Source of the DNA: Flavobacteriaceae bacterium
GTDB lineage: Bacteria; Bacteroidota; Bacteroidia; Flavobacteriales; Flavobacteriaceae
NCBI GenBank assembly: GCA_009886625.1
Contig: QXZA01000023.1
Coordinates: 138,345-202,344 of the forward strand
Length of the DNA stretch: 64,000 nucleotides
Reading direction: 5' to 3'
This document shows positions 37,728 through 47,811 of this stretch, piece after piece. Under the pieces are notes generated by a model. The model ran no database searches, had not been told where the DNA came from, and saw nothing but the letters and a program-made list of their open reading frames with translations. Numbering within the stretch: position 1 is the first letter of the stretch; each line of letters opens with the position of its first letter. A program made the translations under genes and the position numbers.

Positions 37728-38875
37728 GTTTAGAACTGCTTATTCCCATTGAGAATGAAACACTCGTTGGTTTATCTTTATTACCAAAACAAATCATTGG
37801 TAAAAACATTAGTATTCATTCTGAAGCCAACGGACTTCCTGAGCTTCAGGGATTAAGAATTGCTATTATAGGATTAAGTGAATACCGGAATAGTTTTTTC
37901 GCAAACTCAACTTACAACGTTAATCAATTCAGAAAAGTATTTTATGAGCTGTATCCTGGGAATTGGAATTTGAAAATTGCAGATCTGGGAGATTTACCTA
38001 ATGGAGAAAAAGTTGAAGACACCTATTTTGCAATAAAGGAAATTGGAATTCATTTAAAACAGATGAATATAATTCCCGTTTTTATTGGTGGAAGTCATGA
38101 TTTATTGTTTCCATTATATGAAGTTTTTCAAAAGTTTAATCAATTAGTTAATGTTGTTTCAATTGATCGATCATATGATTTTTCACAGGAAGATGAATTG
38201 ATTTCTGGACGTTCTTACATGAGCAAAATTATTATGGACAAGCCTAATGTTTTGAATAATTACACCAACATTGGTTTTCAGACGTACTATTGCGCAGTTG
38301 AAGAAAAGGACCTCATGGAAAAGCTCTATTTTGATGGGATTCGACTAGGACAAGTTTTGGATGATTTCACCATTACAGAGCCTGTTTTTAGGGATGCTGA
38401 TATTGTTGGTTTTGACATGAAATGCTTGTCTTGGCAGGCTATAGCAGATCCATTGAAGGGTCAGCCAAACGGAATAGATTCTAGAACAATTTGTGGATTG
38501 ACTCGATATGCAGGGATTAGTGATCGAATTAGTTTTATGGGTATTTATGAGATTCCCTCAACGCCAATGACTCATCAACTTTTGGCACAAATGATATGGT
38601 ATTTTATTGAAGGAGTCCATTACAGGTTTGGGGAATATCCTGTTTACACCCAAGATTTTTCAAAATATTCAGTCACTCTTTCAGATCAAATTATGGTGTT
38701 TTACAAAAGCGAAAGTAGTCAACGATGGTGGATGGAATTAACAAATAATTCACATCTAAATAATAAATCAAAAAGTACAACGTTATTAGCATGCACAGAA
38801 AAAGATTATCGAGATGCAACAAATGACAATATACCCGATCGATGGTATAATGCTGTTAAACGTTTTGATTTTTGA
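37724..38875 (+). CDS. Arginase/formimidoylglutamase-fold protein, probably not catalytic
   Basis: A 383-residue ureohydrolase-fold protein. The first metal motif is kept as GGSHD (His125, Asp126). The DAHxD motif reads DRSYD at 148-152, replacing the histidine by Ser150. The DxD of the third motif reads DMK, replacing the second aspartate by Lys233. Two of six manganese ligands are therefore missing, and hydrolase activity is unlikely. Its start overlaps topA by 4 bases and it precedes gldK. The same gene at the same place is annotated as formimidoylglutamase in related genomes, so conservation suggests a useful non-enzymatic role. Confidence 0.8.
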   Translation: MSLELLIPIENETLVGLSLLPKQIIGKNISIHSEANGLPELQGLRIAIIGLSEYRNSFFANSTYNVNQFRKVFYELYPGNWNLKIADLGDLPNGEKVEDTYFAIKEIGIHLKQMNIIPVFIGGSHDLLFPLYEVFQKFNQLVNVVSIDRSYDFSQEDELISGRSYMSKIIMDKPNVLNNYTNIGFQTYYCAVEEKDLMEKLYFDGIRLGQVLDDFTITEPVFRDADIVGFDMKCLSWQAIADPLKGQPNGIDSRTICGLTRYAGISDRISFMGIYEIPSTPMTHQLLAQMIWYFIEGVHYRFGEYPVYTQDFSKYSVTLSDQIMVFYKSESSQRWWMELTNNSHLNNKSKSTTLLACTEKDYRDATNDNIPDRWYNAVKRFDF

Positions 38876-38982
38876 AATATAATTAATTATATCATAATAC
38901 TGCACAGTGACATTATTTATAAAAAAAAATACCTAGATTTATGCTGAACAAAAGCGTAGACTAGATTTTAACAAAAATATTA

Positions 38983-40359
38983 ATGAAAAGACTTTTAGTT
39001 CTCCTGAGCGTATCTCTTCTACTTATTTCATGTGGAAATAAGAATAGAGGAGAACTTATCGGTGTCAAACAAAAAAAATGGTTTGGTGAAAAGCCCTATG
39101 GGATGCATTTGATTGAAGGCGGTGCCTATATCATGGGTAAGTCAGATGAGGATATTGCCCAACTTCAAAATGCACCTGCTAAAACAGTAACAGTTCCTTC
39201 TTTTTATATGGATGAGACTGAAATAACCAACAGTGAATACCGTCAATTTGTTTATTGGGTTAAAGATTCTATAGCTTTAGCCATGCTTGCAAGAAAAGCA
39301 GATGAGCTAGAACTTGGTGAGGATAACAAAAACGGGATTGGGGAATTTGCTTTTCAAGATGCTGATACGTCAAAACTCAACGAGTTTCAAAAATACATGC
39401 GAGCCAATTATTACGAAGTAAGTGATGATTTGTATGCAGGGAGAGCGTTAAATTGGGATGCTGATTTGAGTTGGAACACCAATGACTATTATGATCAAGC
39501 ATATGCTGAGGTAATGGATTCACTTTACTTGCCTCCAGAATTGTGGTATAATGGAGAGATGAAACTTGATGTTGAAAAAATAGTATACAAATATACATGG
39601 TTTGATGCAGAAGGTGCAGCTGCAGAATCTAAAAGAACACGCAAACAATTTATTGATAGAAAGCCTTTCATAAAAGAAGAAAATGTTCGAATTTATCCGG
39701 ATACCACTGTTTGGATTAAAGATTTTGTTTATTCCTACAATGAACCCATGCACAATGATTACTTTTCCCACCCAGCCTACCAAGATTACCCTGTTGTAGG
39801 AGTTTCTTGGAAGCAAGCTGTAGCTTTTTGTAATTGGAGAACAAACTTTAAAAATGGATATCAACGCGAAAAAGGAAAACCTAGTGTTAGTAGATTTAGA
39901 TTGCCTAACGAAGGAGAATGGGAGTATGCTGCTCGTGGAGGAATCCCTTCAGGAACATACCCTTGGGGTTCACCCTATCTATTAAATGATAGAGCATGTT
40001 TTTTAGCAAACTTTAAACCATTAAGGGGAGATTATGCATCCGACCAAGCAGTTTACACTGTTGAGGCAAAGTCATATTTACCTAACGATTATAATCTCTA
40101 TAACATGGCTGGTAATGTGGCCGAGTGGACAAATTCATCGTATAATGCAGGTGCATCCGAGTATGTGGCTTCGCTTAACCCAAACATGTCTTTTAAAGAT
40201 GAGGCTCGTAAAGTTGTCAGAGGAGGATCTTGGAAAGATGTCGCTTACTTTTTGAGAGTTAGCTCTAGAGACTATGAATATTCAGACACATCAAGAAGTT
40301 TTATAGGATTCAGAACAGTACAAGATTATTTAGGTGTTCAAAATGTAAAAATTAAATAA
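38983..40359 (+). CDS. gldK: Gliding motility/T9SS lipoprotein GldK
   Basis: A 458-residue outer-membrane-linked lipoprotein with lipobox LLLISCG and acylated Cys17. It has a formylglycine-generating-enzyme-like (SUMF1) fold with GGAYIMGKSDED near the N-terminus and RLPNEGEWEYAARGG and NMAGNVAEWTNSSY later. It forms the periplasmic ring of the type IX secretion system with GldN. Length and gene order gldK-L-M-N match other flavobacteria. There are 107 bases of AT-rich upstream DNA. Confidence 0.96.
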   Translation: MKRLLVLLSVSLLLISCGNKNRGELIGVKQKKWFGEKPYGMHLIEGGAYIMGKSDEDIAQLQNAPAKTVTVPSFYMDETEITNSEYRQFVYWVKDSIALAMLARKADELELGEDNKNGIGEFAFQDADTSKLNEFQKYMRANYYEVSDDLYAGRALNWDADLSWNTNDYYDQAYAEVMDSLYLPPELWYNGEMKLDVEKIVYKYTWFDAEGAAAESKRTRKQFIDRKPFIKEENVRIYPDTTVWIKDFVYSYNEPMHNDYFSHPAYQDYPVVGVSWKQAVAFCNWRTNFKNGYQREKGKPSVSRFRLPNEGEWEYAARGGIPSGTYPWGSPYLLNDRACFLANFKPLRGDYASDQAVYTVEAKSYLPNDYNLYNMAGNVAEWTNSSYNAGASEYVASLNPNMSFKDEARKVVRGGSWKDVAYFLRVSSRDYEYSDTSRSFIGFRTVQDYLGVQNVKIK

Positions 40360-40424
40360 TTAATGAATTCTTATTATCTTTACATTACATCAGGAATTTA
40401 AAAAAATTATTAAAAACAAAAAAA

Positions 40425-41072
40425 ATGGATGACAAAATATTAAACAAACGTCTAAGAAGTAAAGTAGCTATGCACATGTTATTTGGTTTAGGGGGTGCTG
40501 TTGTTATTATAGGAGCACTTTTTAAGATTTTACACCTAGAAATAGGGCCAATAACAGGAGGATTAGTTTTAGGTCTTGGTTTAGGAACAGAAGCATTGAT
40601 TTTCACAGTTGCTGCTTTAAATACAGGAGAGATTAAAGAAGAGCACAACGATTATGTGAAAAAAGTTAAAGGTTCTGGAGCTCAAAAAACAGCCTCAAGC
40701 TCAGATGAAGGTTTATCTTCTAAAATCGATGCTATTATGGCAGAAGCAAAGTTGGACGTTAGCCTTATGAATTCTCTTGCAAGCAGTATTAAAGGGTTAG
40801 AGGCTTCTGCAAAAGCACTTTCTCCTGCTACTGAAGCAATTTCTTCATCTAAAACATATTCTGCTGAATTGGCAAATGCAGCATCTAGTTTAGAGCAATT
40901 AAATTTAAATTATCAAAACCAACTTAAGCAATCCAAAGAAGGTGTTGACTTTAATGATAAAGTATCTGAAAATGCAGATCAACTCAAGATTCAAATGGAA
41001 AATTTATCAGCTAATCTAGCCGCATTGAATAATGTTTATGGCGGTATGTTGAATGCAATGAATAAAAAGTAA
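40425..41072 (+). CDS. gldL: Gliding motility/T9SS motor protein GldL
   Basis: A 215-residue inner-membrane protein with two N-terminal helices (about 15-35 and 42-63) that carry the conserved acidic residue in LHLEIGPITGG, which is important for proton-driven rotation, and a long cytoplasmic helical region. GldL and GldM form the motor that powers the type IX secretion system and gliding. It is followed 3 bases later by gldM. Confidence 0.95.
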   Translation: MDDKILNKRLRSKVAMHMLFGLGGAVVIIGALFKILHLEIGPITGGLVLGLGLGTEALIFTVAALNTGEIKEEHNDYVKKVKGSGAQKTASSSDEGLSSKIDAIMAEAKLDVSLMNSLASSIKGLEASAKALSPATEAISSSKTYSAELANAASSLEQLNLNYQNQLKQSKEGVDFNDKVSENADQLKIQMENLSANLAALNNVYGGMLNAMNKK

Positions 41073-41075
41073 GAC

Positions 41076-42653
41076 ATGGCTGGAGCAAAAGAAACCCCCA
41101 GGCAGAAACTAATCAGTCTGATGTACCTTGTATTCATTACCATGCTTGCATTAAATGTGAGTAAAGAGGTATTAGATGGATTTGGTCAAATGTTTGTTAA
41201 AATTGCTGATGCAAACGAACGTGTTTCCGAGAGCAATAATTTGTTGTATGCCAATATTGAAGTAAATGCTTCAGAAAAAGGTGGTAAATGGATTGGTCAT
41301 GACCGAACTGCAAAACAAATTAAAGAGGAATCAGATGCCTTTTTCAATAAAATTGAAGACATCAAAACAAAAATTACTGAAAAGCAAAAGCTCAAAGATC
41401 CTAATCTTGAAAAATTTGCTGAAATGGATAAAGGAGAAGCACTTGATGTTATCTGGTTCAAAGAAGGTTCAGCTGGAAGTTCGGATGAATTCCTAAGCAT
41501 GATCGAAGAATATCGAGGACATGTAATAAAAGTTTTTGGAAGTCAGTATCCAGCATCAATTGATATGGTAGAAGCTAGATTCTTCATTGGAGACATGAAC
41601 AGGAATGTCAAAAATAAAGACAACATTGATGAACCATGGTTAGACGCAAATTTTAAAGGCTTTCCTTTAATTTCCTCTTTAGCAAAGCTAACGATGATGC
41701 AAAATGATATTCGTCAAACAGAACATGATGTTTTAACTACTCTTATGGGTAAAGAACTCAAAATGTCTTCTACTGTAAACGAATCCAACTACACAAGTCT
41801 TTTAATCACAGAAAAAGGTGCATATTATCAAGGTGAAACCTTTGATGGTAGTGTAATATTGGGACGTAAAGGAGGAGCACAAAATCCAAATTCGGTAGAC
41901 TTGAAAATAGATGGAAGAAAGTTATCATCCTCTGATTATGATTTGATTCCTGGTGGGATAAAGCTGAAGGTTAATGCTGGTTCGCCTGGAGATCACACCA
42001 TTGAAGGAGACCTCGTTTTTCTTAACGAAGGAGCTGAATCTAAAATTTCAGTAAAACAAATGTATTCTGTTATTTCTAAGCCTAATTCAGCAGTTATTTC
42101 TGCAGATAAAATGAATGTGGTATATCGTGGAGTACAAAATCCAATAACGATTTCAATACCTGGCATACAAGACAGCAGAATCAAAGCTTCTGCGCCTGGA
42201 TTAAAACGTTTAAGAGGGAGTAAATACAATTTATTCCCAGGAAAAGGAAGAGAAGTTAAAATCAATGTTTCCGGGACTTTACCTGATGGAAATAGAGTTT
42301 CTTCAGTTTCATCATTTCGAATTAAGGATATTCCAAAACCTGCAGGATATTTTCGAGGACAATCAGGTTCTTTTACATTGCCAAAATCTAGTTTAGAAAG
42401 AGGTTCGGTAGAAGCTAAGTTGGAAGATTTTGATTTTGATTTACCTTTAAAAGTTAAATCATTCCGATTCAGAGCTCCTGGGCAACCAAGTGCTGTGATT
42501 CAAGGTGATAAGTTGGATAGTAAGTCCATTAGGGCTTTGAGTAGAATTAAAAATGGACAGACAGTAATTATTTCTGACATTGAAGTAATAATTCCTTCAA
42601 ATCCAAGTTACAAATTAAAACAAACCTCACCGATATCCATCACGATCAACTAA
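41076..42653 (+). CDS. gldM: Gliding motility/T9SS motor protein GldM
   Basis: A 525-residue protein with one N-terminal membrane helix (about 14-33, LMYLVFITMLALNVSKEV) that lies inside the GldL ring, and a large periplasmic part folded as four domains (D1-D4) reaching the GldKN ring. No motif is missing in an obvious way. It is located 3 bases after gldL and 11 bases before gldN. Confidence 0.96.
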   Translation: MAGAKETPRQKLISLMYLVFITMLALNVSKEVLDGFGQMFVKIADANERVSESNNLLYANIEVNASEKGGKWIGHDRTAKQIKEESDAFFNKIEDIKTKITEKQKLKDPNLEKFAEMDKGEALDVIWFKEGSAGSSDEFLSMIEEYRGHVIKVFGSQYPASIDMVEARFFIGDMNRNVKNKDNIDEPWLDANFKGFPLISSLAKLTMMQNDIRQTEHDVLTTLMGKELKMSSTVNESNYTSLLITEKGAYYQGETFDGSVILGRKGGAQNPNSVDLKIDGRKLSSSDYDLIPGGIKLKVNAGSPGDHTIEGDLVFLNEGAESKISVKQMYSVISKPNSAVISADKMNVVYRGVQNPITISIPGIQDSRIKASAPGLKRLRGSKYNLFPGKGREVKINVSGTLPDGNRVSSVSSFRIKDIPKPAGYFRGQSGSFTLPKSSLERGSVEAKLEDFDFDLPLKVKSFRFRAPGQPSAVIQGDKLDSKSIRALSRIKNGQTVIISDIEVIIPSNPSYKLKQTSPISITIN

Positions 42654-42664
42654 TTGTTATCAAA

Positions 42665-43570
42665 ATGAAAAAACATGCTTTTATTGTTTTATTTACTTTT
42701 CTAATTTGTGTAAAACAAAGCTGGGCTCAAGCCAATCTTTTGAATGCTAAAGTTCCTCAAGAAATCGGGATCCAAAACGAACAGCAAATTAAGGCAGATA
42801 ATAGTTCACCTATAGCTTACGGATATGTAGACGATAGAGATATTTTATGGTCAAAGACAGTTTGGGAGACAATTGATTTAGATGAGCGAATTAACTTTCC
42901 TTATTATTATCCAACAATCAATAACGGATATCTTTCCAACACGAGACAATCGCTATATAGAATTTTAATAGATAATATTAATTCTGGAAACATTACAGAA
43001 ATTTATTCCACTTCCTATTTTAATGAAAAATTGACACCTGAAGATTTAGAGGACAGATTGTTGTCTAAAAAACTTTCAGCAATTGGTATTGAGAAGTCAA
43101 ATTCAGGAGAGGTGGTAACGGATAACGATTATGACATCTATAAAATTGAGACAGATAAGGTGATTCAATACAGAATTAAGGGGACTTGGTATGTTAACAA
43201 GCGTCTGGGTGAATTAAAGTATAGACTTTTGGGAATAGCACCTGTTGCTCCAGATGTTTCTACTCTAAGTGAGGGTCCAGCAGCGATGGCAGATGCATTA
43301 GTTCCACTCTTTTGGGTATGGTTTCCTGATGCACGTGAGACTTTGAGTAAGAGTAAAGTCTTTAACTCAAGGAATTCTTCGCAGCCTATTACCTTTGATA
43401 ATATGCTTAATTCAAGACGATTTAATTCTGTTATCTATCAAGAGGAAAATGTATATGAAGACCGTGCTGTAGATCAGTATATTTATGAAGATGCATTACG
43501 TCAGTTACTTGAATCTGAACGTATAAAATCTGTTATAAGAGACTTTGAACAAGATCTTTGGAATAACTAA
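42665..43570 (+). CDS. gldN: Gliding motility/T9SS ring protein GldN
   Basis: A 301-residue periplasmic protein with a signal peptide (about 1-21) and the GldN/PorN core, including the DDRDILWSKTVWETIDLDER block and a C-terminal PLFWVWFPDARETLSK segment. It binds GldK to form the ring under the outer membrane. It is the last gene of the gld operon; a strong hairpin terminator follows within 22 bases. Confidence 0.96.
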   Translation: MKKHAFIVLFTFLICVKQSWAQANLLNAKVPQEIGIQNEQQIKADNSSPIAYGYVDDRDILWSKTVWETIDLDERINFPYYYPTINNGYLSNTRQSLYRILIDNINSGNITEIYSTSYFNEKLTPEDLEDRLLSKKLSAIGIEKSNSGEVVTDNDYDIYKIETDKVIQYRIKGTWYVNKRLGELKYRLLGIAPVAPDVSTLSEGPAAMADALVPLFWVWFPDARETLSKSKVFNSRNSSQPITFDNMLNSRRFNSVIYQEENVYEDRAVDQYIYEDALRQLLESERIKSVIRDFEQDLWNN

Positions 43571-43591
43571 AATCACCCTATCAACGAATAG

Positions 43592-43621
43592 AGCGCTTTA
43601 GGAAACTAAAGCGCTTTTTTT
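43592..43621 (+). terminator. Intrinsic terminator of the gldKLMN operon
   Basis: A perfect 9-base stem, AGCGCTTTA and TAAAGCGCT, with a GGAAAC loop, followed by seven T bases. It lies 21 bases after the gldN stop and 18 bases before the next ATG. Confidence 0.93.
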
Positions 43622-43639
43622 ATGGTATTTTTGTAGACT

Positions 43640-44707
43640 ATGAAACATTCGATTATTGTTGGTTTTGGTTTAGCTGGATTTCATTATGCACAACAATTAA
43701 AGTCACATAATAAAGATTTTCTCATTATTGATACTTCTCAAAATAGTGCTAGTAGAAATGCTGCTGGAATTTGTAATCCAACGGTTTTGAAACGCTATAC
43801 TATTGCTTGGAAAGGAGCTGAATTCTTGAAGTATGCTATGCCAAAATACCAAAGTTTTGAAGCAGATTTCAAAACACAGGTATTCCACTCTTTACCGATA
43901 CAACGTTGTTTTTTTTCAGCAGGAGAACAAAATAGTTGGTCTGTTGCCTCTCAAGAGGACGGATTAAAAGAGTTTTTAGATCCTATTTTTCAGACTAATT
44001 CTTTAGAAGGAATCAAAAGAAACTTTGGGTATGGTTCGGTCCACAATGTAGGACGTTTGGCAATTAATGAACTATTAGAAACCTTTTTAACACATTTGAA
44101 TACCGATCAAAAACTAGAATCAACTTTTGATTATACCGCATTAAAAATTCATGATGATAAAGTGAGTTACAAAGGTGTAGAGGCAAAGAATATTGTCTTT
44201 TGTGAGGGCTATGGTTTAAAAGAGAATCCTTGGTTTAATTACCTTCCATTAATTGGTTCTAAGGGAGAGTATTTGAAAATAAAAGCTACTGAATTATCCC
44301 AAGAGCAAATTATAAAAGGGGGTGTCTTTATCAGTCCAATAGAAAAAGATAACTTTTGGGTTGGCGCCACCTTCAATCGTGATGATAAATCAAACTCAAC
44401 ATCCGAAAAAGGATTACAATGGATTCTTTCAAAACTTGAAACTTTAATTGATTGTCCTTTTGAGATCGTTCATCATGGCGCTCAAATTCGACCTACCGTT
44501 TCGGACAGACGGCCTTTATTGGGGAATCATCCTTTACATAACAATTTGTATGTTTTCAATGGTTTAGGTACTCGCGGTGTTCTAATGGCTCCATTGCTTT
44601 CTAGTTGGCTTTATGAATTTATTGATTTTAAAAAAGAATTACCAGATGCAGTAGCGATTAATCGTTTTGAAACCTATTTTTGCAATCCAAAAAAGACCTA
44701 TGTTTAA
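43640..44707 (+). CDS. FAD-dependent oxidoreductase (DAO family)
   Basis: A 355-residue cytoplasmic flavoprotein. The N-terminal dinucleotide fold is SIIVGFGLAGFHYAQQL (residues 4-20), and the C-terminal FAD-binding block is RPTVSDRRPLLGNH followed by NGLGTRGVLMAPLLS. The domain is shared with D-amino-acid oxidases and the C-terminal part of MnmC, but the substrate is unknown. The gene regularly follows gldN in flavobacteria. It overlaps the ABC-F gene by 8 bases. Confidence 0.83.
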   Translation: MKHSIIVGFGLAGFHYAQQLKSHNKDFLIIDTSQNSASRNAAGICNPTVLKRYTIAWKGAEFLKYAMPKYQSFEADFKTQVFHSLPIQRCFFSAGEQNSWSVASQEDGLKEFLDPIFQTNSLEGIKRNFGYGSVHNVGRLAINELLETFLTHLNTDQKLESTFDYTALKIHDDKVSYKGVEAKNIVFCEGYGLKENPWFNYLPLIGSKGEYLKIKATELSQEQIIKGGVFISPIEKDNFWVGATFNRDDKSNSTSEKGLQWILSKLETLIDCPFEIVHHGAQIRPTVSDRRPLLGNHPLHNNLYVFNGLGTRGVLMAPLLSSWLYEFIDFKKELPDAVAINRFETYFCNPKKTYV

Positions 44708-46601
44708 TGCACATAACATCACCGTAAGTTTTGGAGGCGAAACCCTCTTTGACTCTATTTCTTTTCGATTAGGAAAAGGCGATAGGATTGGTCTTATTGG
44801 TAAAAACGGTGCAGGGAAATCCACCTTATTAAAACTGTTGGCAAAGGAGAATAATCCAACCTCTGGAACCTTTGCCCTTGAGAAAAATTGTCAAATAGGA
44901 TACCTCCCTCAAGATTTAGATTTTGAAAATGGACGTACAGTTTTAGAGGAAGCTTATTTAGCTTTTGAAGAGATCATTAAAGTAGAGAGACGTCAGGAGG
45001 AAATACATGAGTTTATGGGTAAGACTAAGGACTACGAAAGTCAGGCCTATATGGACGTCTTAGATGAGCTTACCGAGCTCAATACACGATATGAAATGAT
45101 AGGAGGCTATCATTATCAAGCCCAAACGGAAAAAATACTCTTAGGATTGGGTTTTACTATGGAAGATTTAAACGCTCCAACGGATACTTTTTCTGGAGGT
45201 TGGCGTATGCGAATTGAGTTAGCCAAACTGCTTTTAAAAGAAAATGACATTCTATTATTAGATGAGCCAACCAACCACCTGGATATAGAATCTATTATTT
45301 GGTTGGAACAGTTTCTCAAAAAATATAAAGGGGCTTTGGTCATGGTTTCTCATGACCGTATGTTTCTGGATCAGGTGACTAATCGCACCATTGAAATTGT
45401 ACAACAAAGGATCTTTGATTTTAAAAAATCCTATTCTGAATATATGTTGCTCCGTCATGAGTTACGAGCACAACAACAGGCTGCTCAAAAAAACCAGGAG
45501 AAACAGATTCAACAAACAGAAAAGTTAATCGAACGTTTTAGAGCCAAAGCATCTAAAGCAAGTATGGCACAGTCTCTTATTAAAAAACTGGATAAGATTG
45601 ACCGTATCGAAATAGATCCTGAGGAGAATAGAAAAATAAAATTTGAATTCGGAATATCACATCAACCAGGAAAAATAATTTTAGAGACACAGAATATTTC
45701 TAAAGCTTATGACGATAAGCAGGTGTTGAATGGAGTTGATATAGAAGTAGTCAGGGGAGAGAAAATAGCTTTTATTGGACAAAACGGACAAGGAAAATCC
45801 ACTTTAGCAAAAATCATTGTAGATGAGATTTCCTATGAGGGGGAGGTGAAATTGGGACATAACGTAGAGTTGGGCTATTTTGCTCAAAATCAATCTACTT
45901 ATTTGGATGGCTCAAAGACAGTTTTAGAATCTGCTGAAGATTCAGCAACTCCAGAAAACAGAACCAAAGTGAGAGATTTGTTGGGATCCTTTTTGTTTCA
46001 AGGAGACGCTGTTGAGAAGAAAGTATCTGTACTTTCTGGAGGAGAGCGAAATCGATTGGCACTCTGTAAATTATTATTACAGCCATTTAATGTGTTGATC
46101 ATGGATGAGCCAACTAACCATTTGGACATTGCTTCAAAAAACGTGTTAAAAGAGGCTTTGCGAAATTTCAAAGGAACCTTAATTTTAGTTTCTCACGACA
46201 GAGATTTTGTTCAAGGCTTGTGCGAAAAGGTCGTTTCCTTTAAAGATCGTGAAGTGAAACCTTTTTTAGGAGATATAAATGCATATTTGGAATTTCAAAA
46301 ACTCTCTTCATTGAAAGAGTTAGAAAAGAAAACTCCCGTTGTGCGTCAAGAAAAAAAAGAGAGTGATCCTGCAAGTTTTGAAAAGCAAAAAGAGCAACGC
46401 GCTGCTCAACAAAAAATTGAAAAAACAGAAAAGAAGATCGCTCGATTAGAAAAGGTGATTAAAGAGATTGACTTTGAGCTTGAAATAGAATACGACAAAA
46501 CAATTGCTCAGCCGAATTTTTTTGATAATTACCAAGCCAAAAAGAATGAACTTGAGCAATTGATGCAAACCTGGGAAGAGCTTCAAGCTACATTAGAATA
46601 A
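44700..46601 (+). CDS. ABC-F family ATPase (ribosome-associated)
   Basis: A 633-residue soluble protein with two ABC domains and no membrane part. Walker A motifs are GKNGAGKS and GQNGQGKS; signature motifs are FSGGWRMR and LSGGERNR; both Walker B segments end in DEPTNHLD. A P-site tRNA interaction motif-like helical linker lies between the domains and a coiled coil is at the C-terminus. ABC-F proteins act on stalled ribosomes; an antibiotic-resistance role is not indicated. The ATG at 44700 is chosen, since MFNAHNITVSFGG is the usual start. Confidence 0.92.
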   Translation: MFNAHNITVSFGGETLFDSISFRLGKGDRIGLIGKNGAGKSTLLKLLAKENNPTSGTFALEKNCQIGYLPQDLDFENGRTVLEEAYLAFEEIIKVERRQEEIHEFMGKTKDYESQAYMDVLDELTELNTRYEMIGGYHYQAQTEKILLGLGFTMEDLNAPTDTFSGGWRMRIELAKLLLKENDILLLDEPTNHLDIESIIWLEQFLKKYKGALVMVSHDRMFLDQVTNRTIEIVQQRIFDFKKSYSEYMLLRHELRAQQQAAQKNQEKQIQQTEKLIERFRAKASKASMAQSLIKKLDKIDRIEIDPEENRKIKFEFGISHQPGKIILETQNISKAYDDKQVLNGVDIEVVRGEKIAFIGQNGQGKSTLAKIIVDEISYEGEVKLGHNVELGYFAQNQSTYLDGSKTVLESAEDSATPENRTKVRDLLGSFLFQGDAVEKKVSVLSGGERNRLALCKLLLQPFNVLIMDEPTNHLDIASKNVLKEALRNFKGTLILVSHDRDFVQGLCEKVVSFKDREVKPFLGDINAYLEFQKLSSLKELEKKTPVVRQEKKESDPASFEKQKEQRAAQQKIEKTEKKIARLEKVIKEIDFELEIEYDKTIAQPNFFDNYQAKKNELEQLMQTWEELQATLE

Positions 46602-46611
46602 CACACAAACG

Positions 46612-46782
46612 ATGGAAGAACATTTTTTTCAATGTCCTTATTGTTGGGAAACTATTTCCATGCTTTTTGACACTAGTCTCAATCAAAGTCAATATGTAGA
46701 AGACTGTGAAGTTTGCTGTCATCCCATAGAAGTACACTATCAAAAAGATGAAGACGGGACAGTATTAATAGAACCCTTATAA
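46612..46782 (+). CDS. Small CPXCG-motif cysteine-rich protein
   Basis: A 56-residue protein starting MEEHFFQCPYCWE. The cysteines at 8 and 11 form a CPxC knuckle, and those at 32, 35 and 36 (DCEVCCHP) form a second one, so a zinc or iron site is likely. The sequence matches the CPXCG motif-containing family of small proteins with no known function. It lies 10 bases after the ABC-F stop and converges with trxB, 13 bases apart. Confidence 0.85.
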   Translation: MEEHFFQCPYCWETISMLFDTSLNQSQYVEDCEVCCHPIEVHYQKDEDGTVLIEPL

Positions 46783-46795
46783 TTCGTTTTCTACC

Positions 46796-47728
46796 TTAAA
46801 TTCCCTGTAAATAACGTTCTGCGTCAAGAGCAGCCATACAACCTGTTCCAGCAGCCGTTACAGCTTGACGATAATCTTTATCTTGAACATCACCGGAAGC
46901 AAAGACTCCTGATAAATTTGTTTCAGTAGTTTTTCCTTTAGTAATCAAATATCCAGCTTCATCCATATCCAATTGCCCTTTAAAGATTTCCGTATTTGGT
47001 TTGTGCCCAATTGCAATAAACAATCCGGTAATTGGGATTTCTTCCAATGCTCCAGTTTGGTTATTTTTCATACGTAAGCCTTCAACTACTTGTTCTCCCA
47101 GCACTTCATCAATTTCAGTGTTATAACGCAGATCAATATTAGGAGTACTTGTCACTCGATGTTGCATGGCTTTAGATGCGCGCATTTCATCTTTTCGAAC
47201 CAACATGGTAACCTTAGAACAGATTTTTGCTAAGTAAGTCGCTTCCTCAGCAGCAGTATCTCCTCCTCCTACTATAGCAACGTCTTGTCCTTTATAAAAG
47301 AAGCCATCACATACAGCACAAGCAGAGACACCTCCACCTCTCAATCGTTGTTCGCTTGGAAGGCCCAAATATTTTGCAGTTGCTCCAGTGCTGATAATTA
47401 TAGTTTGTGCATAAATTTCTGTTCCATCTTCAGCAAAGGCTTTGTGCATTTCACCTTTCTGAGTTGCAAATTCTACTTTGTTGATAAAACCAATGCGAAC
47501 TTCTGTACCGAAACGCTCTGCTTGTTGCTGTAATTGTACCATCATAGTAGGACCATCAATACCATCTGGATATCCTGGGAAGTTATCTACTTCAGTAGTT
47601 GTAGTAAGTTGTCCTCCGGGTTCCATCCCGGTATAAAGGATTGGTTTCAGATCAGCGCGAGCTGCATAAATAGCTGCTGTATAGCCCGCAGGGCCACTTC
47701 CGATAATTAAAGTTTTAAGCGTTTCCAT
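46796..47728 (-). CDS. trxB: Thioredoxin-disulfide reductase
   Basis: A 310-residue flavoprotein that reduces thioredoxin with NADPH. It has the FAD fold LIIGSGPAGYTAAIYAARA at residues 6-24, the redox pair CAVC in SACAVCDGFFY, and the NADPH fold VAIVGGGDTAAEEA. The ATG at 47728 is used; an upstream in-frame extension to 47842 would add 38 residues without homologous features and would cross the divergent promoter region. It probably serves the thioredoxins of this cell. Confidence 0.95.
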   Translation of the reverse strand: METLKTLIIGSGPAGYTAAIYAARADLKPILYTGMEPGGQLTTTTEVDNFPGYPDGIDGPTMMVQLQQQAERFGTEVRIGFINKVEFATQKGEMHKAFAEDGTEIYAQTIIISTGATAKYLGLPSEQRLRGGGVSACAVCDGFFYKGQDVAIVGGGDTAAEEATYLAKICSKVTMLVRKDEMRASKAMQHRVTSTPNIDLRYNTEIDEVLGEQVVEGLRMKNNQTGALEEIPITGLFIAIGHKPNTEIFKGQLDMDEAGYLITKGKTTETNLSGVFASGDVQDKDYRQAVTAAGTGCMAALDAERYLQGI

Positions 47729-47811
47729 TCGTTTCAATATTTTGATCAAATGTAAAGGATATAATTTAGTCGTATCTTCGTTTTTAATTAGATTTATTAA
47801 TAAACTTATCA

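Noticed and set aside
44700-46601. Antibiotic-resistance ABC-F protein
   Set aside because: The sequence and context resemble housekeeping ABC-F proteins; no resistance gene or mobile element is close.
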